A stretch of DNA of 64,000 nt from Eisenbergiella sp900555195 (GCA_902492555.1 CABUMH010000001.1:1-64000), one strand, 5' to 3'. Shown: positions 1-9,398, numbered from the stretch's first letter. Numbers and translations are program-made. The notes: generated by a model not told the origin, from the sequence alone.

Positions 1-33
1 TGCATAGTCAGTGATATCCTTGAGAAAAATGTG

Positions 34-312
34 TCAACTAATCTTGACAATATCATGCGGCCTTACGGCAGGGCCGAAGAAATGGCCGGGCGTGCAGGAT
101 TCACTTCCGCAGTAATAGAAATGAACGGCGCTGCCCGGTTCCGGCCCGCTTAGGAGCCTTGTGGTTTCACGCGAAGCGCCGCGCAGCGGCGCTGCTTTGC
201 CGGTTTCCTGTATTCCGAAGGAATAAGGAAGGGGTTCTGCGGCCTGCTGTTTCAGGCCTTTGAGGCCTTTGTCTGCTGTATCCATGTCCTGCTCTGTTCT
301 GCCCGTTTCCAT
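34..312 (-). pseudogene. N-terminal fragment of an AraC-family transcriptional regulator
   Basis: The start at 312 has a good ribosome site (AGGAGGGGAG) upstream on the minus strand, and 92 codons follow. The C-terminal part reads HFYYCGSESCTPGHFFGPAVRPH, which is typical of the start of the cupin sensor domain in AraC regulators that sit next to alpha-galactosidase genes. The reading then leaves the family pattern (IVKIS) and hits a stop at 34-36. The rest of the cupin domain and both helix-turn-helix motifs are missing. The gene is divergent from the GH4 gene, so the intact ancestor probably regulated it. It could be a deletion or an insertion breakpoint; only 33 bases lie beyond it, so the cause cannot be seen. 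Confidence 0.6.
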
Positions 313-494
313 TTTTGCCTCTCCCCTCCTATGCCCGTTGCGGGACACAGGCCCGCGCCTGATTAAAAAACAACATAAATACAATAATTTAGAAACAATC
401 TGTATAGAATGAAAGGCGGTAAAATCATAAAATGAGAACCACCAAGACCATTCTATAGGAAACATAAATAAAATACAAGGACAGGAGGGGTACC

Positions 495-1817
495 ATGGTA
501 AAAATTGCATTCTTAGGAGCGGGAAGCACGGTGTTTGCCCGGAATGTGCTGGGAGACTGCATGTGCACGCCCCAGCTGCGGGACGCGGAAATTGCGCTTT
601 ATGATATTGATGCCAAACGCCTGGAGGACTCGGAGATTATTTTAAAGGCGATTAATCATAATGTGAATGAGGACAGGGCGCAGATTGCCACCTATCTGGG
701 CGTGGAGAACCGGAAGGCGGCCTTGAAAGATGCGGATTTTGTGGTGAACGCCATTCAGGTTGGCGGCTATGAGCCCTGCACGGTGATTGATTTTGAGATA
801 CCCAAGAAGTACGGCCTGAAGCAGACGATTGGGGATACGCTGGGAATCGGCGGAATTATGAGGGGACTGCGCACCATACCTGTGATGGAAGAGTTCGCAC
901 GGGATATGGAAGAGGTATGCCCGAAGGCGCTGTTTTTGAACTATACCAATCCCATGGCGATCCTCAGCGGTTATATGCAGCGATATACCCGAATTCAGAC
1001 GGTGGGCCTCTGCCACAGCGTACAGGTATGTACGGAAGGGCTGCTGAAGGGGCTTGGAATGGAAGATAAGCTGGAAGGGGCTACGGATTATATCGCGGGG
1101 ATCAACCATATGGCCTGGCTGCTGAAGGTGCAGGACAAGGATGGAAACGATCTGTATCCGGAGATCCGGAGGCGTGCCCTGGAGAAAAATGCTTCTGAGA
1201 AGCATAATGATATGATTCGCTATGAATATATCAGAAACTTTGGCTATTATTGTACGGAATCCAGCGAGCATAATTCCGAATACAATCCGTTCTATATCAA
1301 GTCCCGTTATCCGGAACTGATCGACAGATACAATATCCCGTTGGATGAATATCCAAGGCGCTGTATCAAGCAGATCGCGGATTGGGAAGAAGAACGCAGG
1401 AATATTCTCAATGACGGGAAGATTACGCATGAACGTTCCCGTGAGTATGCGTCTTATATCATGGAAGCGGTGGTGACCAATAAGCCCTATCAGATCGGAG
1501 GAAATGTCCTCAATACCGGGCTGATCGATAATCTTCCTTCCGATGCCTGCGTTGAGGTGCCCTGTATGGTGAATGCGCAGGGGATCAACCCGTGCCATGT
1601 TGGCAGGCTGCCGGTTCAGCTGGCCGCCATGAACCAGACCAACATCAATGTACAGCTTCTTGTGATCGAGGCCGCCAGAACCAGAGACCGCAACTATATT
1701 TATCAGGCAGCCATGCTGGATCCCCATACGGCGGCGGAACTGAGTATTGATGATATCCGCAGCATGTGTGATGAATTAATTGAGGCACATGGGGAGTATA
1801 TGGCGATGTACCGTTAG
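495..1817 (+). CDS. melA: Alpha-galactosidase, glycoside hydrolase family 4
   Basis: A cytoplasmic NAD- and Mn-dependent glycosidase that hydrolyses alpha-galactosides such as melibiose by an oxidation-elimination mechanism. The 440-residue length fits GH4. The N-terminal Rossmann motif (KIAFLGAGS) binds NAD. The metal-binding Cys lies in LCHS near residue 173 and the His in GINHMAW near residue 203, both characteristic of the alpha-glucosidase/alpha-galactosidase branch. The start has a strong ribosome site (GGAGGGG). It is divergent from a truncated AraC regulator and ends in a strong hairpin terminator, so it appears to be a single-gene unit. No transporter is adjacent. Galactoside rather than glucoside specificity is inferred from overall resemblance and the AraC neighbour. 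Confidence 0.88.
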   Translation: MVKIAFLGAGSTVFARNVLGDCMCTPQLRDAEIALYDIDAKRLEDSEIILKAINHNVNEDRAQIATYLGVENRKAALKDADFVVNAIQVGGYEPCTVIDFEIPKKYGLKQTIGDTLGIGGIMRGLRTIPVMEEFARDMEEVCPKALFLNYTNPMAILSGYMQRYTRIQTVGLCHSVQVCTEGLLKGLGMEDKLEGATDYIAGINHMAWLLKVQDKDGNDLYPEIRRRALEKNASEKHNDMIRYEYIRNFGYYCTESSEHNSEYNPFYIKSRYPELIDRYNIPLDEYPRRCIKQIADWEEERRNILNDGKITHERSREYASYIMEAVVTNKPYQIGGNVLNTGLIDNLPSDACVEVPCMVNAQGINPCHVGRLPVQLAAMNQTNINVQLLVIEAARTRDRNYIYQAAMLDPHTAAELSIDDIRSMCDELIEAHGEYMAMYR

Positions 1818-1845
1818 AAACGGCGATGCAGTAACAGGGATATGG

Positions 1846-1926
1846 CCCGCCGCTTGGTCCCTTGCGCCGCCTTCAATGATAATGAGTCGTTGAAGGCGGC
1901 GTAAGGGGCCGGCGGCGGGATTTTTG
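1846..1926 (+). terminator. Long hairpin terminator after melA
   Basis: An 18-pair stem with a single G-U type mismatch (arms 1859-1876 and 1890-1907) carries a further outer CCCGCCGC/GCGGCGGG pair. It is followed by a TTTTT run at 1921-1925. It separates melA from the GlmM gene. Confidence 0.85.
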
Positions 1927-2061
1927 TTGCAAAATCAAGGCCCAGGGTTTAGAGTAAATAGTATAAATCAAATACCCTGCCGCGGGAAACAGGGCATCAA
2001 ACCTGCAGCGCTGCCAGGGGAATATAGCAGGCTTTCCGTTTGACGGGAGGAAGGAGTGAGT

Positions 2062-3396
2062 ATGAAATATTTTGGAACGGATGGATTTCGTGGGAAAGCG
2101 AATGAGGTACTGACAGCGGATCACGCATTTCTGATCGGAAAATTTCTTGGCTGGTATTTTACGGAAGGTGCGAAAAAGAGGGCGAAATGTGTGATCGGGA
2201 AGGACACGAGACGTTCCAGCTATATGTTTGAGTATGCGTTGGCGGCAGGACTGAGCTGTACCGGGGTTGACGTGTATCTGCTGCATGTGACCACCACGCC
2301 CAGCGTGTCCTATGTGACCAAAAGCGGAGATTTTGATTTTGGAATCATGATTACCGCCAGCCATAACCCTTATTATGATAACGGAATTAAAATCATCAAC
2401 CGGGATGGTTATAAGATGGAAGAATCTGTCCTGGAAGAGGTGGAAAAATATCTGGATGGCGAAGTGGAGATCACCTATGCGCATAATGAGCATATTGGAA
2501 AGATTACGGATTATATTCAGGGGAGGAATCAGTATATCAGTTATCTGACTTCCACGACGATCCACTCTTTCCGCGGATATCGCGTGGGGCTGGACTGCGC
2601 AAACGGGGCGGCCAGCAGCATTGCGAAGACGGTGTTTGAGATGCTAGGGGCCAAGACCTATATGATCCATGATGAGCCGGATGGTCTGAATATCAATGTG
2701 GACTGCGGTTCTACGCATATTGAATCCCTGCAGAGATTCGTGGTGGAACAGGGCCTGGATGTGGGATTCGCCTTTGATGGAGATGCGGATCGCTGTTTTG
2801 CTGTGGATGAAAAGGGAAATGTGCTGGACGGAGACCTGATCATGTACCTGTGTGCGGTGCGGATGAAGGAAGAGGGAGCGCTGATCGACAATACGGTGGT
2901 GGCCACCGTGGCCTCCAATGTGGGTGTGGAAAAAGCGCTGGAAAAAGAAGGGATCCGCATGGAACGTACACCGGTTGGGGATAAATATGTATCAGCCAAA
3001 ATGCAGGAATGCGGATACAGCATCGGCGGAGAGGAGTCCGGCCATATTATTTTCAACAAATACAGCACTACCGGAGACGGAATCCTGACGGCTATCCGGG
3101 TGATGGAAATCGTGGTTGGAAAGAAAACCATGCCCTCCTTCCTGGTGGCCGGGGTTCAGGTATATCCGAAAGTGCAGATAAACAAACGGGTGACGGACGC
3201 AGGGGAGGTCCTTTCCAGAAAAGAAGTACAGGATGCGATCGCTCTGGCGGAGAAGGAGTTGGAAGGCTGCGGCAGGGTGCTGATCAGAAAGAGCGGGACC
3301 GAACCGGTGATCCGGATACTGGTGGAAGCGGATGAAGAAGAGAAGTGCCGCAGATATGCGCAGCAGATAGCGGAACGAATGGAGGAAGGCGTTTAA
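2062..3396 (+). CDS. glmM: Phosphoglucosamine mutase (GlmM type)
   Basis: Interconverts glucosamine-6-phosphate and glucosamine-1-phosphate on the way to UDP-GlcNAc and the cell wall. The sequence opens with FGTDGFRG, carries the catalytic phosphoserine loop TASHNP near residue 100 and the Mg-binding loop DGDADR near residue 240, and ends with the sugar-phosphate binding motif RKSGTEP. About 444 residues is the family norm. I prefer the ATG at 2062, spaced 6 bases after AAGGAG, over an in-frame GTG at 2056 that overlaps the ribosome site. It stands before a two-component system with a 40-base gap and may share its transcript. Another alpha-D-phosphohexomutase specificity is possible but less likely. 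Confidence 0.87.
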   Translation: MKYFGTDGFRGKANEVLTADHAFLIGKFLGWYFTEGAKKRAKCVIGKDTRRSSYMFEYALAAGLSCTGVDVYLLHVTTTPSVSYVTKSGDFDFGIMITASHNPYYDNGIKIINRDGYKMEESVLEEVEKYLDGEVEITYAHNEHIGKITDYIQGRNQYISYLTSTTIHSFRGYRVGLDCANGAASSIAKTVFEMLGAKTYMIHDEPDGLNINVDCGSTHIESLQRFVVEQGLDVGFAFDGDADRCFAVDEKGNVLDGDLIMYLCAVRMKEEGALIDNTVVATVASNVGVEKALEKEGIRMERTPVGDKYVSAKMQECGYSIGGEESGHIIFNKYSTTGDGILTAIRVMEIVVGKKTMPSFLVAGVQVYPKVQINKRVTDAGEVLSRKEVQDAIALAEKELEGCGRVLIRKSGTEPVIRILVEADEEEKCRRYAQQIAERMEEGV

Positions 3397-3436
3397 GGTT
3401 CAGGAAAGATCTGCCGACTTCTGGGGGAGGTGCGGA

Positions 3437-5230
3437 ATGAAGAAGTCTTGGGGGCTTAGGATCAAACTGATTTTCCAGCAGCTGGCATTGACACTGGTTC
3501 CCCTGCTGATCTTTGCCGGACTGTCTCAGCGCGTACTGGTATCTTCCATGCGTGATAATCTGGAAGGAAGGGTTCGCGCTGGACTAGAGATGGCGAATAC
3601 GGGCCTTACGCTGGTGCTGGAAGGTTACCAAGCGCTTTTGAATGATTTCTGTACGGATCCGGTGGTTATAAGAGCCCTGGAGCGATATGGGGAAGAAGGA
3701 TTTGAAACGGAAGATGCTCAGGTATGGTTGGAAGAAAGGATGAAGCGAATCTGCAATAGAGATGACCAAATTGCAGGGATAGCGGTTTTTCTGCCGGAGA
3801 GTGCTTTGCTGTATCATGATGGAATTATGCATCTATCAGAAGAAGGTTCAGGGGAGGAGGCAGATGGAACGGGGCCTTTTGACGTGTTTCAGGTTCCATT
3901 TCAGATACAGAGCACGGATGGCGAGGTTACATACCTGTTCGCTCTACAAAGACAGATGGATGTACAGGATGTTTTGGGGATACGGGTAGCACTTTATTTG
4001 GAAGAACAAGTACTACAGACGGCCATGGGAGGGGTGGAAGAGGACAGTTTCCTCCTGGAGAAGGATGGGGTGGTGGTAAGTGCACCGAATTGGGAGTGGA
4101 TAGGAACTCAGCTGGATTCAGAAGAGATTCGGCAGGCTGTAAGGCAGGGCGAATATAGGATGGAATCGCTGCATAATGAACTGACCGGATGCAGCATGGT
4201 AAGTTTGTATTGTATTTCTTCTTACCTGGATGCTCTGCAAAAGCAGCGTGTGCTTTTGACGCTGATGTGTGTGCTTCTGGCCGTCTTATTTGTGATTTAC
4301 AGTTTTTTTGTGGCGCGGCCCCTGATCTTATCGGTAGATAATCTCCTGAAGGCTATGAAGCTTGTGGGAAAAGGGGACTATTCCGTTAGGCTGAAGCGAG
4401 TAAAAGGAATGCCGGTAGAGATGATGGAAATTTCCGCGGGTTTTAATGCGATGGCCAAACAGACGGAACGGCTGATGGAGCAGGCGGGCAGGGCGGCGAT
4501 GGAGCAGAGAAACGCGGAGATTTCGGCATTGGAGGCGCAGATCGATCCGCATTTTTTGTATAATACATTGGATACGATTAACTGGAAGGCGATCGCCAAA
4601 GAGGAGTATGAGATCAGCGAGATGGTAGGGGATCTGGCGGATATTCTCAGATACGCCATTAAGGATGCAGGAGGGATTACAACGCTGGGGCAGGAGATCG
4701 CCTGGCTGAAAAAATATGTCCGCCTGCAGCAGGAAAAGCTGGGGTGTGAGATCCAGATTTTCTATGAGGTGACGGAAGAGTCGGTAGGCACAAATATGCA
4801 TAAGATGCTCCTTCAGCCTCTGGTGGAAAACAGTATACGGCATGGACTCCCAGGGAACGGAAGGGAGCCCGTGATCGTTATTGCAGGAAAAGTGGAGGAA
4901 GGGAAGCTTCTTGTGACAGTTGGGGACAATGGAAAGGGGATTGACCCAAAGATACTGGAGCGGCTCAATGATAAAAACTATCACAAACAGAATCATTTCG
5001 GAATAGAAAATGTGCGCAAAAGACTGCGCTTATATTATGGGGATGAGGCAGGGCTTTATTTCAGAAGCGTGACGGATCAGTACACGCGGGTTACTCTGTA
5101 TCTGCCGGTTAGGGAAGGGGAAAATATTGAGAATAATAATTGTGGAAGACGAGGCTCCCATTCGGGATGGCCTGGAAGGAATACTGAAGAAACTGAATCC
5201 GGTGTATCAGGTAGTGGGAAAAGCGGATAA
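3437..5230 (+). CDS. YesM-type membrane sensor histidine kinase
   Basis: A sensor kinase of the His_kinase/LytS-YesM branch. It has an N-terminal membrane helix (about residues 14-32), an extracellular sensor of about 240 residues, a second helix (272-297), a HAMP linker, the phospho-acceptor motif QIDPHFLYNTLD (His near 373) and a C-terminal ATPase with N box LVENSIRHG and G box DNGKGID. It should phosphorylate the AraC-type regulator encoded next. Such pairs usually control carbohydrate uptake, but no transporter is adjacent. The reading frame runs about 35 residues past the usual family end (after VTLYLPV) and overlaps the next gene by 104 bases. This may reflect a lost stop codon near the GGGGAAAAT run. 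Confidence 0.87.
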   Translation: MKKSWGLRIKLIFQQLALTLVPLLIFAGLSQRVLVSSMRDNLEGRVRAGLEMANTGLTLVLEGYQALLNDFCTDPVVIRALERYGEEGFETEDAQVWLEERMKRICNRDDQIAGIAVFLPESALLYHDGIMHLSEEGSGEEADGTGPFDVFQVPFQIQSTDGEVTYLFALQRQMDVQDVLGIRVALYLEEQVLQTAMGGVEEDSFLLEKDGVVVSAPNWEWIGTQLDSEEIRQAVRQGEYRMESLHNELTGCSMVSLYCISSYLDALQKQRVLLTLMCVLLAVLFVIYSFFVARPLILSVDNLLKAMKLVGKGDYSVRLKRVKGMPVEMMEISAGFNAMAKQTERLMEQAGRAAMEQRNAEISALEAQIDPHFLYNTLDTINWKAIAKEEYEISEMVGDLADILRYAIKDAGGITTLGQEIAWLKKYVRLQQEKLGCEIQIFYEVTEESVGTNMHKMLLQPLVENSIRHGLPGNGREPVIVIAGKVEEGKLLVTVGDNGKGIDPKILERLNDKNYHKQNHFGIENVRKRLRLYYGDEAGLYFRSVTDQYTRVTLYLPVREGENIENNNCGRRGSHSGWPGRNTEETESGVSGSGKSG

Positions 5231-6656
5231 CGGAAGAGAAGGGCTGGAACTGATTCGGCGCTTGCGGCCCGATGTGATCATTGTGGATATCCGAATGCCA
5301 GACATGGATGGGCTTGCTATGCTGAAAACGCTTCGGAAGGAGGGATTGGAGACAAAGGCCTTGATAGTCAGCGCATATTCTGACTTTGATTATGCAAAAG
5401 AAGCGATGGAGCTAGGGGTTCTTACCTATCTGCTGAAACCGGTGAGGATAGGAGAACTGAAAAAAGCTTTAGCAGGAGCGGAAGAAGAACTGCGTCAGGA
5501 AGAACGCAAGAATATGTTCCTGAGCTTGGAGAATATTGTCAGCAGCGCTATGGCGGGACTTATGGTAGATGGGGAAGAGGCGGCCAAGACGCTGCAGCAG
5601 GAATATGGAATAAGAGTTTCAGAAAATTTGTCCCTTTATGTGGTATGGCTGGGAGAATACTATGAGCATTATAAGGATATCGTTTACAGGATTTTGACGG
5701 AAGTGTCAGAACATTCCAGAGACTTTGAATGTGTGATAACCAGCTTCCGTGACAGGTTTCATTTTTCAATGCTGATCTATCACAAGAGAGAAGAACGGGA
5801 TCTGGAAAGCTATTTTCGGGATGCCGTAACCCCCATGTTGAAAACGAACACAGACAACCGGGCAGTATGTGGATGGATGGATTGTGGAGGGCTTTCGGAA
5901 CTGAGAGAAGCGGGAAAGCGGCTGCATGAGTTGCTAGACTGGAACTTGACGCTGGATGGGCGGAGCATGATCTCAGAGAATTTGATTGCCAGGCTGCAGG
6001 TTTATCCGGCGAGATATCCTCCGGAGATGAATGTAAGGCTGAAACAGGCGGTGATTAAGCGGGATGCTGGCGACTTTTCTGTTTGCCTGGCAGAATTTAT
6101 TTCTATTTTCCGGGGAAGATGTCATGATCCGAAGGAAATGAAGGAAAACATTTTGGTTTTTCTTTGGACGATTATTCATACGGCTAGAGAATATATGGCG
6201 CTGGAAGAGACCGGAATGCGTATTCAGGTGATTTTGGAGAGGGTGATGAACGCATTTACCTGGGAACAGGTGGAAGAGATCCTCAATCAATTATTCGCTT
6301 TTGTCGTGAAGGAGAAAGGGGAAAAACGAGGTGGATTTTCCCTTTTGGTACAGAAGGCAAAGCGGTTAATAGAAGAGTATTATAACATGCAGATCACATT
6401 GGAAGAAGCGGCAAGGCAACTTGGCGTATCACCGGAGTATCTCAGCCGTCAGTACAAAAAAGAAACAGGATTGTCTTTTACGGAAGACTTAAGGCGGCTG
6501 AAGGTGGAAAAGGTGAAAACGCTTTTGGTTGGAACTACATTGAATCTTACCCGGATAGCCGCACTGACCGGTTTTTCTGATCCCAAATATATGAGCAGGG
6601 TGTTTAAGGAAGAGGTGGGACTTCTTCCGGCGGACTATCGGAAGATCAGCGGGTAA
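5127..6656 (+). CDS. YesN-type response regulator with AraC DNA-binding domain
   Basis: An N-terminal receiver domain has the acidic pair in VEDEAP and the phospho-acceptor Asp in IIVDIRMPDMDG near residue 53. A poorly conserved middle section follows, and the C-terminal 100 residues form two helix-turn-helix motifs of the AraC type (LGVSPEYLSRQYKKETG and FSDPKYMSRVFKEEVG). The start is a TTG at 5127, six bases after AAGGGG; it yields MRIIIVEDE, the expected opening. It lies inside the end of the kinase gene, so the two are probably translationally coupled. Target genes are not evident from the sequence. Confidence 0.88.
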   Translation: MRIIIVEDEAPIRDGLEGILKKLNPVYQVVGKADNGREGLELIRRLRPDVIIVDIRMPDMDGLAMLKTLRKEGLETKALIVSAYSDFDYAKEAMELGVLTYLLKPVRIGELKKALAGAEEELRQEERKNMFLSLENIVSSAMAGLMVDGEEAAKTLQQEYGIRVSENLSLYVVWLGEYYEHYKDIVYRILTEVSEHSRDFECVITSFRDRFHFSMLIYHKREERDLESYFRDAVTPMLKTNTDNRAVCGWMDCGGLSELREAGKRLHELLDWNLTLDGRSMISENLIARLQVYPARYPPEMNVRLKQAVIKRDAGDFSVCLAEFISIFRGRCHDPKEMKENILVFLWTIIHTAREYMALEETGMRIQVILERVMNAFTWEQVEEILNQLFAFVVKEKGEKRGGFSLLVQKAKRLIEEYYNMQITLEEAARQLGVSPEYLSRQYKKETGLSFTEDLRRLKVEKVKTLLVGTTLNLTRIAALTGFSDPKYMSRVFKEEVGLLPADYRKISG

Positions 6657-6814
6657 GAGAGTTCTGGTTTGGACGGAAAACGATTTCCATTCAGAAAAAA
6701 ATCAGTGCAAAGAATTCCCCCTTTGTTAAAAAAATCCTCCTGACAGCAAGAAAGATTTTTTGTAAGATATCTCCAGAAGGTTGTTTTATACAAAAGAAAA
6801 TAGGAGGTATAGAC

Positions 6815-7054
6815 ATGGAATCGGTAAAGATTTACCTGGAGAACCCGGAAGCGGCTGAGAATTTCGTGCAGACGATGAGACAGTTTGAAGGAGAATATGA
6901 CCTAACATATGGCAGCATAACAGTCGATGCCAAGTCTATTTTGGGAGTATTTGCGTTAGGTATCGGAAAGGTGTTCAACCTCGTGTTCGTGAATGCAAAA
7001 GATGAAACGGATGATGTGCTGAATGCGGTAAAGAGGTTTCGCGTTGCAGCATAA
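6815..7054 (+). CDS. Small HPr-like protein without the catalytic His (Crh-like)
   Basis: 79 residues with the length and pattern of the phosphocarrier HPr: a glycine-rich end near ALGIGKVFNL and the segment AKSILGVF, which corresponds to the regulatory Ser46 region. The conserved GLHARPA segment around His15 is replaced by ENPEAAENF, so it should not carry phosphate from enzyme I to sugar permeases. By analogy with Bacillus Crh it could be a regulatory partner of a catabolite control protein through the Ser, but that is inference. The ribosome site AGGAGG precedes the ATG. It is monocistronic, with a terminator downstream. Confidence 0.65.
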   Translation: MESVKIYLENPEAAENFVQTMRQFEGEYDLTYGSITVDAKSILGVFALGIGKVFNLVFVNAKDETDDVLNAVKRFRVAA

Positions 7055-7130
7055 GCACCTGATTCATTTATCCCCCTTTGAAGGCGTCAGAGAATCAGGA
7101 GATTGAACTTTGCGCCTTAAAAAAAAAGAG

Positions 7131-7186
7131 CATCCCCGCCTTGGAAAAAAAGTTGGAGAACCGTATTTTCAGGCGGGGATGTTTTT
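7131..7186 (+). terminator. Hairpin terminator after the HPr-like gene
   Basis: A perfect 11-base stem (CATCCCCGCCT at 7131-7141, AGGCGGGGATG at 7171-7181) with a 29-base loop is followed by TTTTT. A-rich sequence on the other side would let it work in both directions. Confidence 0.8.
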
Positions 7187-7222
7187 GCGCTTTTTGGACA
7201 TTTTTATAAACAGAAAGACGTC

Positions 7223-7251
7223 TTGCGAAGCGTAAAAAAAGATCCTATAAT
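7223..7251 (+). promoter_or_regulatory. Sigma-A type promoter for the Agr-type kinase gene
   Basis: TTGCGA at 7223-7228 and TATAAT at 7246-7251 are separated by exactly 17 bases. They lie about 70 bases upstream of the kinase start and directly after a terminator. Confidence 0.7.
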
Positions 7252-7322
7252 GGGGAAGAAACAAGAAAAGGGGCTGCAGGAAGCCGTTTAGAGGGATAAT
7301 TCTGGGCGGTATGGAGGTAAAA

Positions 7323-8663
7323 ATGCCGGAAATGATAATTGCGGCAATTCCATATTTTGGAATAGGGCTTGGAAGCAGCATGATTGTTATCTTAAGGACC
7401 TGTAGCATTAAAATTGCTCAATGGAAGTTTCAGGCAGTGTATTGGGGCAAGGTGCTTTTCGTCAATATTTTGCTTCAGACTGTTGCAAAATATTATTATG
7501 AAGGTATTCCATTCTATGATTTTTTGGAAGCGGTGGCTTCGTTGGTTTGGCTCGCAATCCTTCCGCACTGGCTGCGGCGTGCTTGCAGTGATGATGTGAC
7601 GAAGGCAATATGTATGGTCTGGCTGGGAGATGGGGTTGCTCTCGTCGGGACGGCGGCATCCGGCCTTTTTTCTAACCTGTTTGTGTTCGGTTCTGGCGTT
7701 CGGGTAGTGAATACTCTGGGAATCCACACGGCTGCTGCGATGGTTTTTGGGCTTTTTTGGATGATACTGCTTTCCAGAGGTGGCAAGAAGATTTTTGGAC
7801 GGTTGAGAAGATTGGAGATAAAGCATAAAGGACTGGTATGGACGCTTTTTCTGATCTATTTTTTGTTAGCGTGGTTCATGGCGGGCAAGCTTTCTTTGCA
7901 GGAAGGGACAACGCTGTTGCAGTCATATATTATGACCGGCATTGTGGGAATCATACTGGTTGTAGGAAGTCTTTTCTATTTGAAGGAAGAACAGAGGCGC
8001 CTTTATAAGGAAAATCAGAATTTGCTTCTGCAGCGCCGTTTGATGGAGGCTTATGACAGCTCTCTGCGGGAACAAATAGAGTTGACCAGAAAAATGCGTC
8101 ATGATATTGCCAATCATATTCAGACGTTAGAAGAATTGATGCATGTTGTCATACCGGCCGATAAAGGAGCGGAGCAAATTGCGGATTATGCACAGAAGCT
8201 GCGTTGTCAGTTTCAAGAACTGCAAGGAGTGGTTTATTGCTCCAAACCACTGATTAATGCGGTGATTACAAGTAAGGTAAAGCGGTGCATGCAGGAAGGG
8301 ATCAGAACGGATATCCGAATTCATTCGTTCGAATATGGACGAATTCCTGATTGTGAAATAATCAGTGTGCTATTTAATCTGTTTGATAACGCGATTGAAG
8401 GTTGTGAGAGGCTCAGTGAGGAAAGGGAACGGTTTCTGGAACTGGTTTGTGATAACAATGCCTCTTGGCTGATGATTCGGATAAAAAATAGCTCAGAAGC
8501 AGTCAAGATTGAAGAAGGAAGGCCGCAGACGGTTAAGAAAGGAGATCATGGGCTGGGGCTGTCTATTATTGAAGATGTTGTAAAACGTCATAATGGAACT
8601 TGGGAATATCAGGCTCAAGGGGATATATTTGAAGTAAATATCGCGTTAGAAACCGGAACATGA
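7323..8663 (+). CDS. AgrC-like membrane sensor histidine kinase (GHKL family)
   Basis: The N-terminal half is a run of hydrophobic helices, consistent with five to six membrane passes, like peptide-pheromone receptors of the AgrC/ComD/VirS group. A coiled stretch leads to the phospho-acceptor motif MRHDIANH (His near residue 260). The ATPase domain has N box NLFDNAIEG near 352 and G box GDHGLGLSI near 406. I chose the ATG at 7323 because GGAGG (7313-7317) lies five bases upstream; the upstream in-frame ATG at 7311 overlaps that site. It is followed at 24 bases by a LytTR regulator, its evident partner. No AgrB/AgrD-type peptide genes are next to it. The adjacent T7SS locus is a plausible target. 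Confidence 0.85.
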   Translation: MPEMIIAAIPYFGIGLGSSMIVILRTCSIKIAQWKFQAVYWGKVLFVNILLQTVAKYYYEGIPFYDFLEAVASLVWLAILPHWLRRACSDDVTKAICMVWLGDGVALVGTAASGLFSNLFVFGSGVRVVNTLGIHTAAAMVFGLFWMILLSRGGKKIFGRLRRLEIKHKGLVWTLFLIYFLLAWFMAGKLSLQEGTTLLQSYIMTGIVGIILVVGSLFYLKEEQRRLYKENQNLLLQRRLMEAYDSSLREQIELTRKMRHDIANHIQTLEELMHVVIPADKGAEQIADYAQKLRCQFQELQGVVYCSKPLINAVITSKVKRCMQEGIRTDIRIHSFEYGRIPDCEIISVLFNLFDNAIEGCERLSEERERFLELVCDNNASWLMIRIKNSSEAVKIEEGRPQTVKKGDHGLGLSIIEDVVKRHNGTWEYQAQGDIFEVNIALETGT

Positions 8664-8687
8664 GATGTTTTGGGGGAGGTGGTGCAT

Positions 8688-9398
8688 ATGCGAATTGGAT
8701 TCTGCGATGATGATCGGTTTATCCTTTCAAAAATGGAACAGGAAATTCGGAAATTTATGGACGGTGAGGGAATAGAGTGCGCATTCTTTGCATTTGATTC
8801 AGAGGGTGGATTATTGCGGTTTATGCAGGATAAAGAATTGGATCTTTTGTTCCTGGATATAGAGATGTCGGGAAAGGGAGGAATTGGACTGGCAAAGGAG
8901 ATCGGTATGAGCCACCCGGAATGCGAAATCGCATTCTGCACCAATTATCTGGAATTTGCTACTGAGGTGTATGAAACCCGGCACTGTTATTACATTTTAA
9001 AAAAGGAATTTGCCCGTCGTCTGCCGGATGTGATTCGGAAGGTTAGGCTTGAACGGGGGCGAGAGGGGGATAAGCTGTGTCTGAAACATCGCAGCGGCAA
9101 TGAACTTGTGCCCAAAAAAGAGATTGTTTATATAGAGCGGCGGGGCAAAAAATCTTATGTTTACCTGGAAGATGGAGGATGCAGGGAAACGACGGCAAAA
9201 CTGGATGAAATTCTGGCAGAGTTAAGGAGCGATAGTTTTGCCAGATGTCATAACAGCTATATTGTAGCGCTGGATAAAGTGATGAAATATTCCCGCCAAC
9301 AGCTTTTGTTGCAGGGAGGAGTCCGGCTTTCTATCAGCAGGCCTTATGTGGACAGTATCAGGCAGGCCTTTGCCAGGTGGAACTGGAAGAAAATGTAA
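8688..9398 (+). CDS. LytTR-family response regulator (AgrA-like)
   Basis: A receiver domain begins MRIGFCDDD and has its phospho-acceptor Asp in LLFLDIEMSGKGG near residue 56. A LytTR DNA-binding domain follows (about 130-236), with the typical IVYIERRGKKSYVYLEDG and FARCHNSYIVALDKV segments. The ATG at 8688 sits eight bases after GGGGGAGG and gives the expected N terminus; an in-frame TTG at 8670 is less likely. It pairs with the kinase just upstream. Short direct repeats and a promoter follow in the gap before the T7SS locus, so control of that locus is likely but unproven. Confidence 0.88.
   Translation: MRIGFCDDDRFILSKMEQEIRKFMDGEGIECAFFAFDSEGGLLRFMQDKELDLLFLDIEMSGKGGIGLAKEIGMSHPECEIAFCTNYLEFATEVYETRHCYYILKKEFARRLPDVIRKVRLERGREGDKLCLKHRSGNELVPKKEIVYIERRGKKSYVYLEDGGCRETTAKLDEILAELRSDSFARCHNSYIVALDKVMKYSRQQLLLQGGVRLSISRPYVDSIRQAFARWNWKKM

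Noticed and set aside
313..510. Upstream extension of the minus-strand frame over the melA promoter
   Set aside because: It has no ribosome site and a composition unlike protein (Trp/Phe/Cys-rich); the AraC fragment has a well-placed start at 312.
642..1727. Long minus-strand frame inside melA
   Set aside because: It is antisense to a clearly conserved GH4 gene and has no family resemblance.
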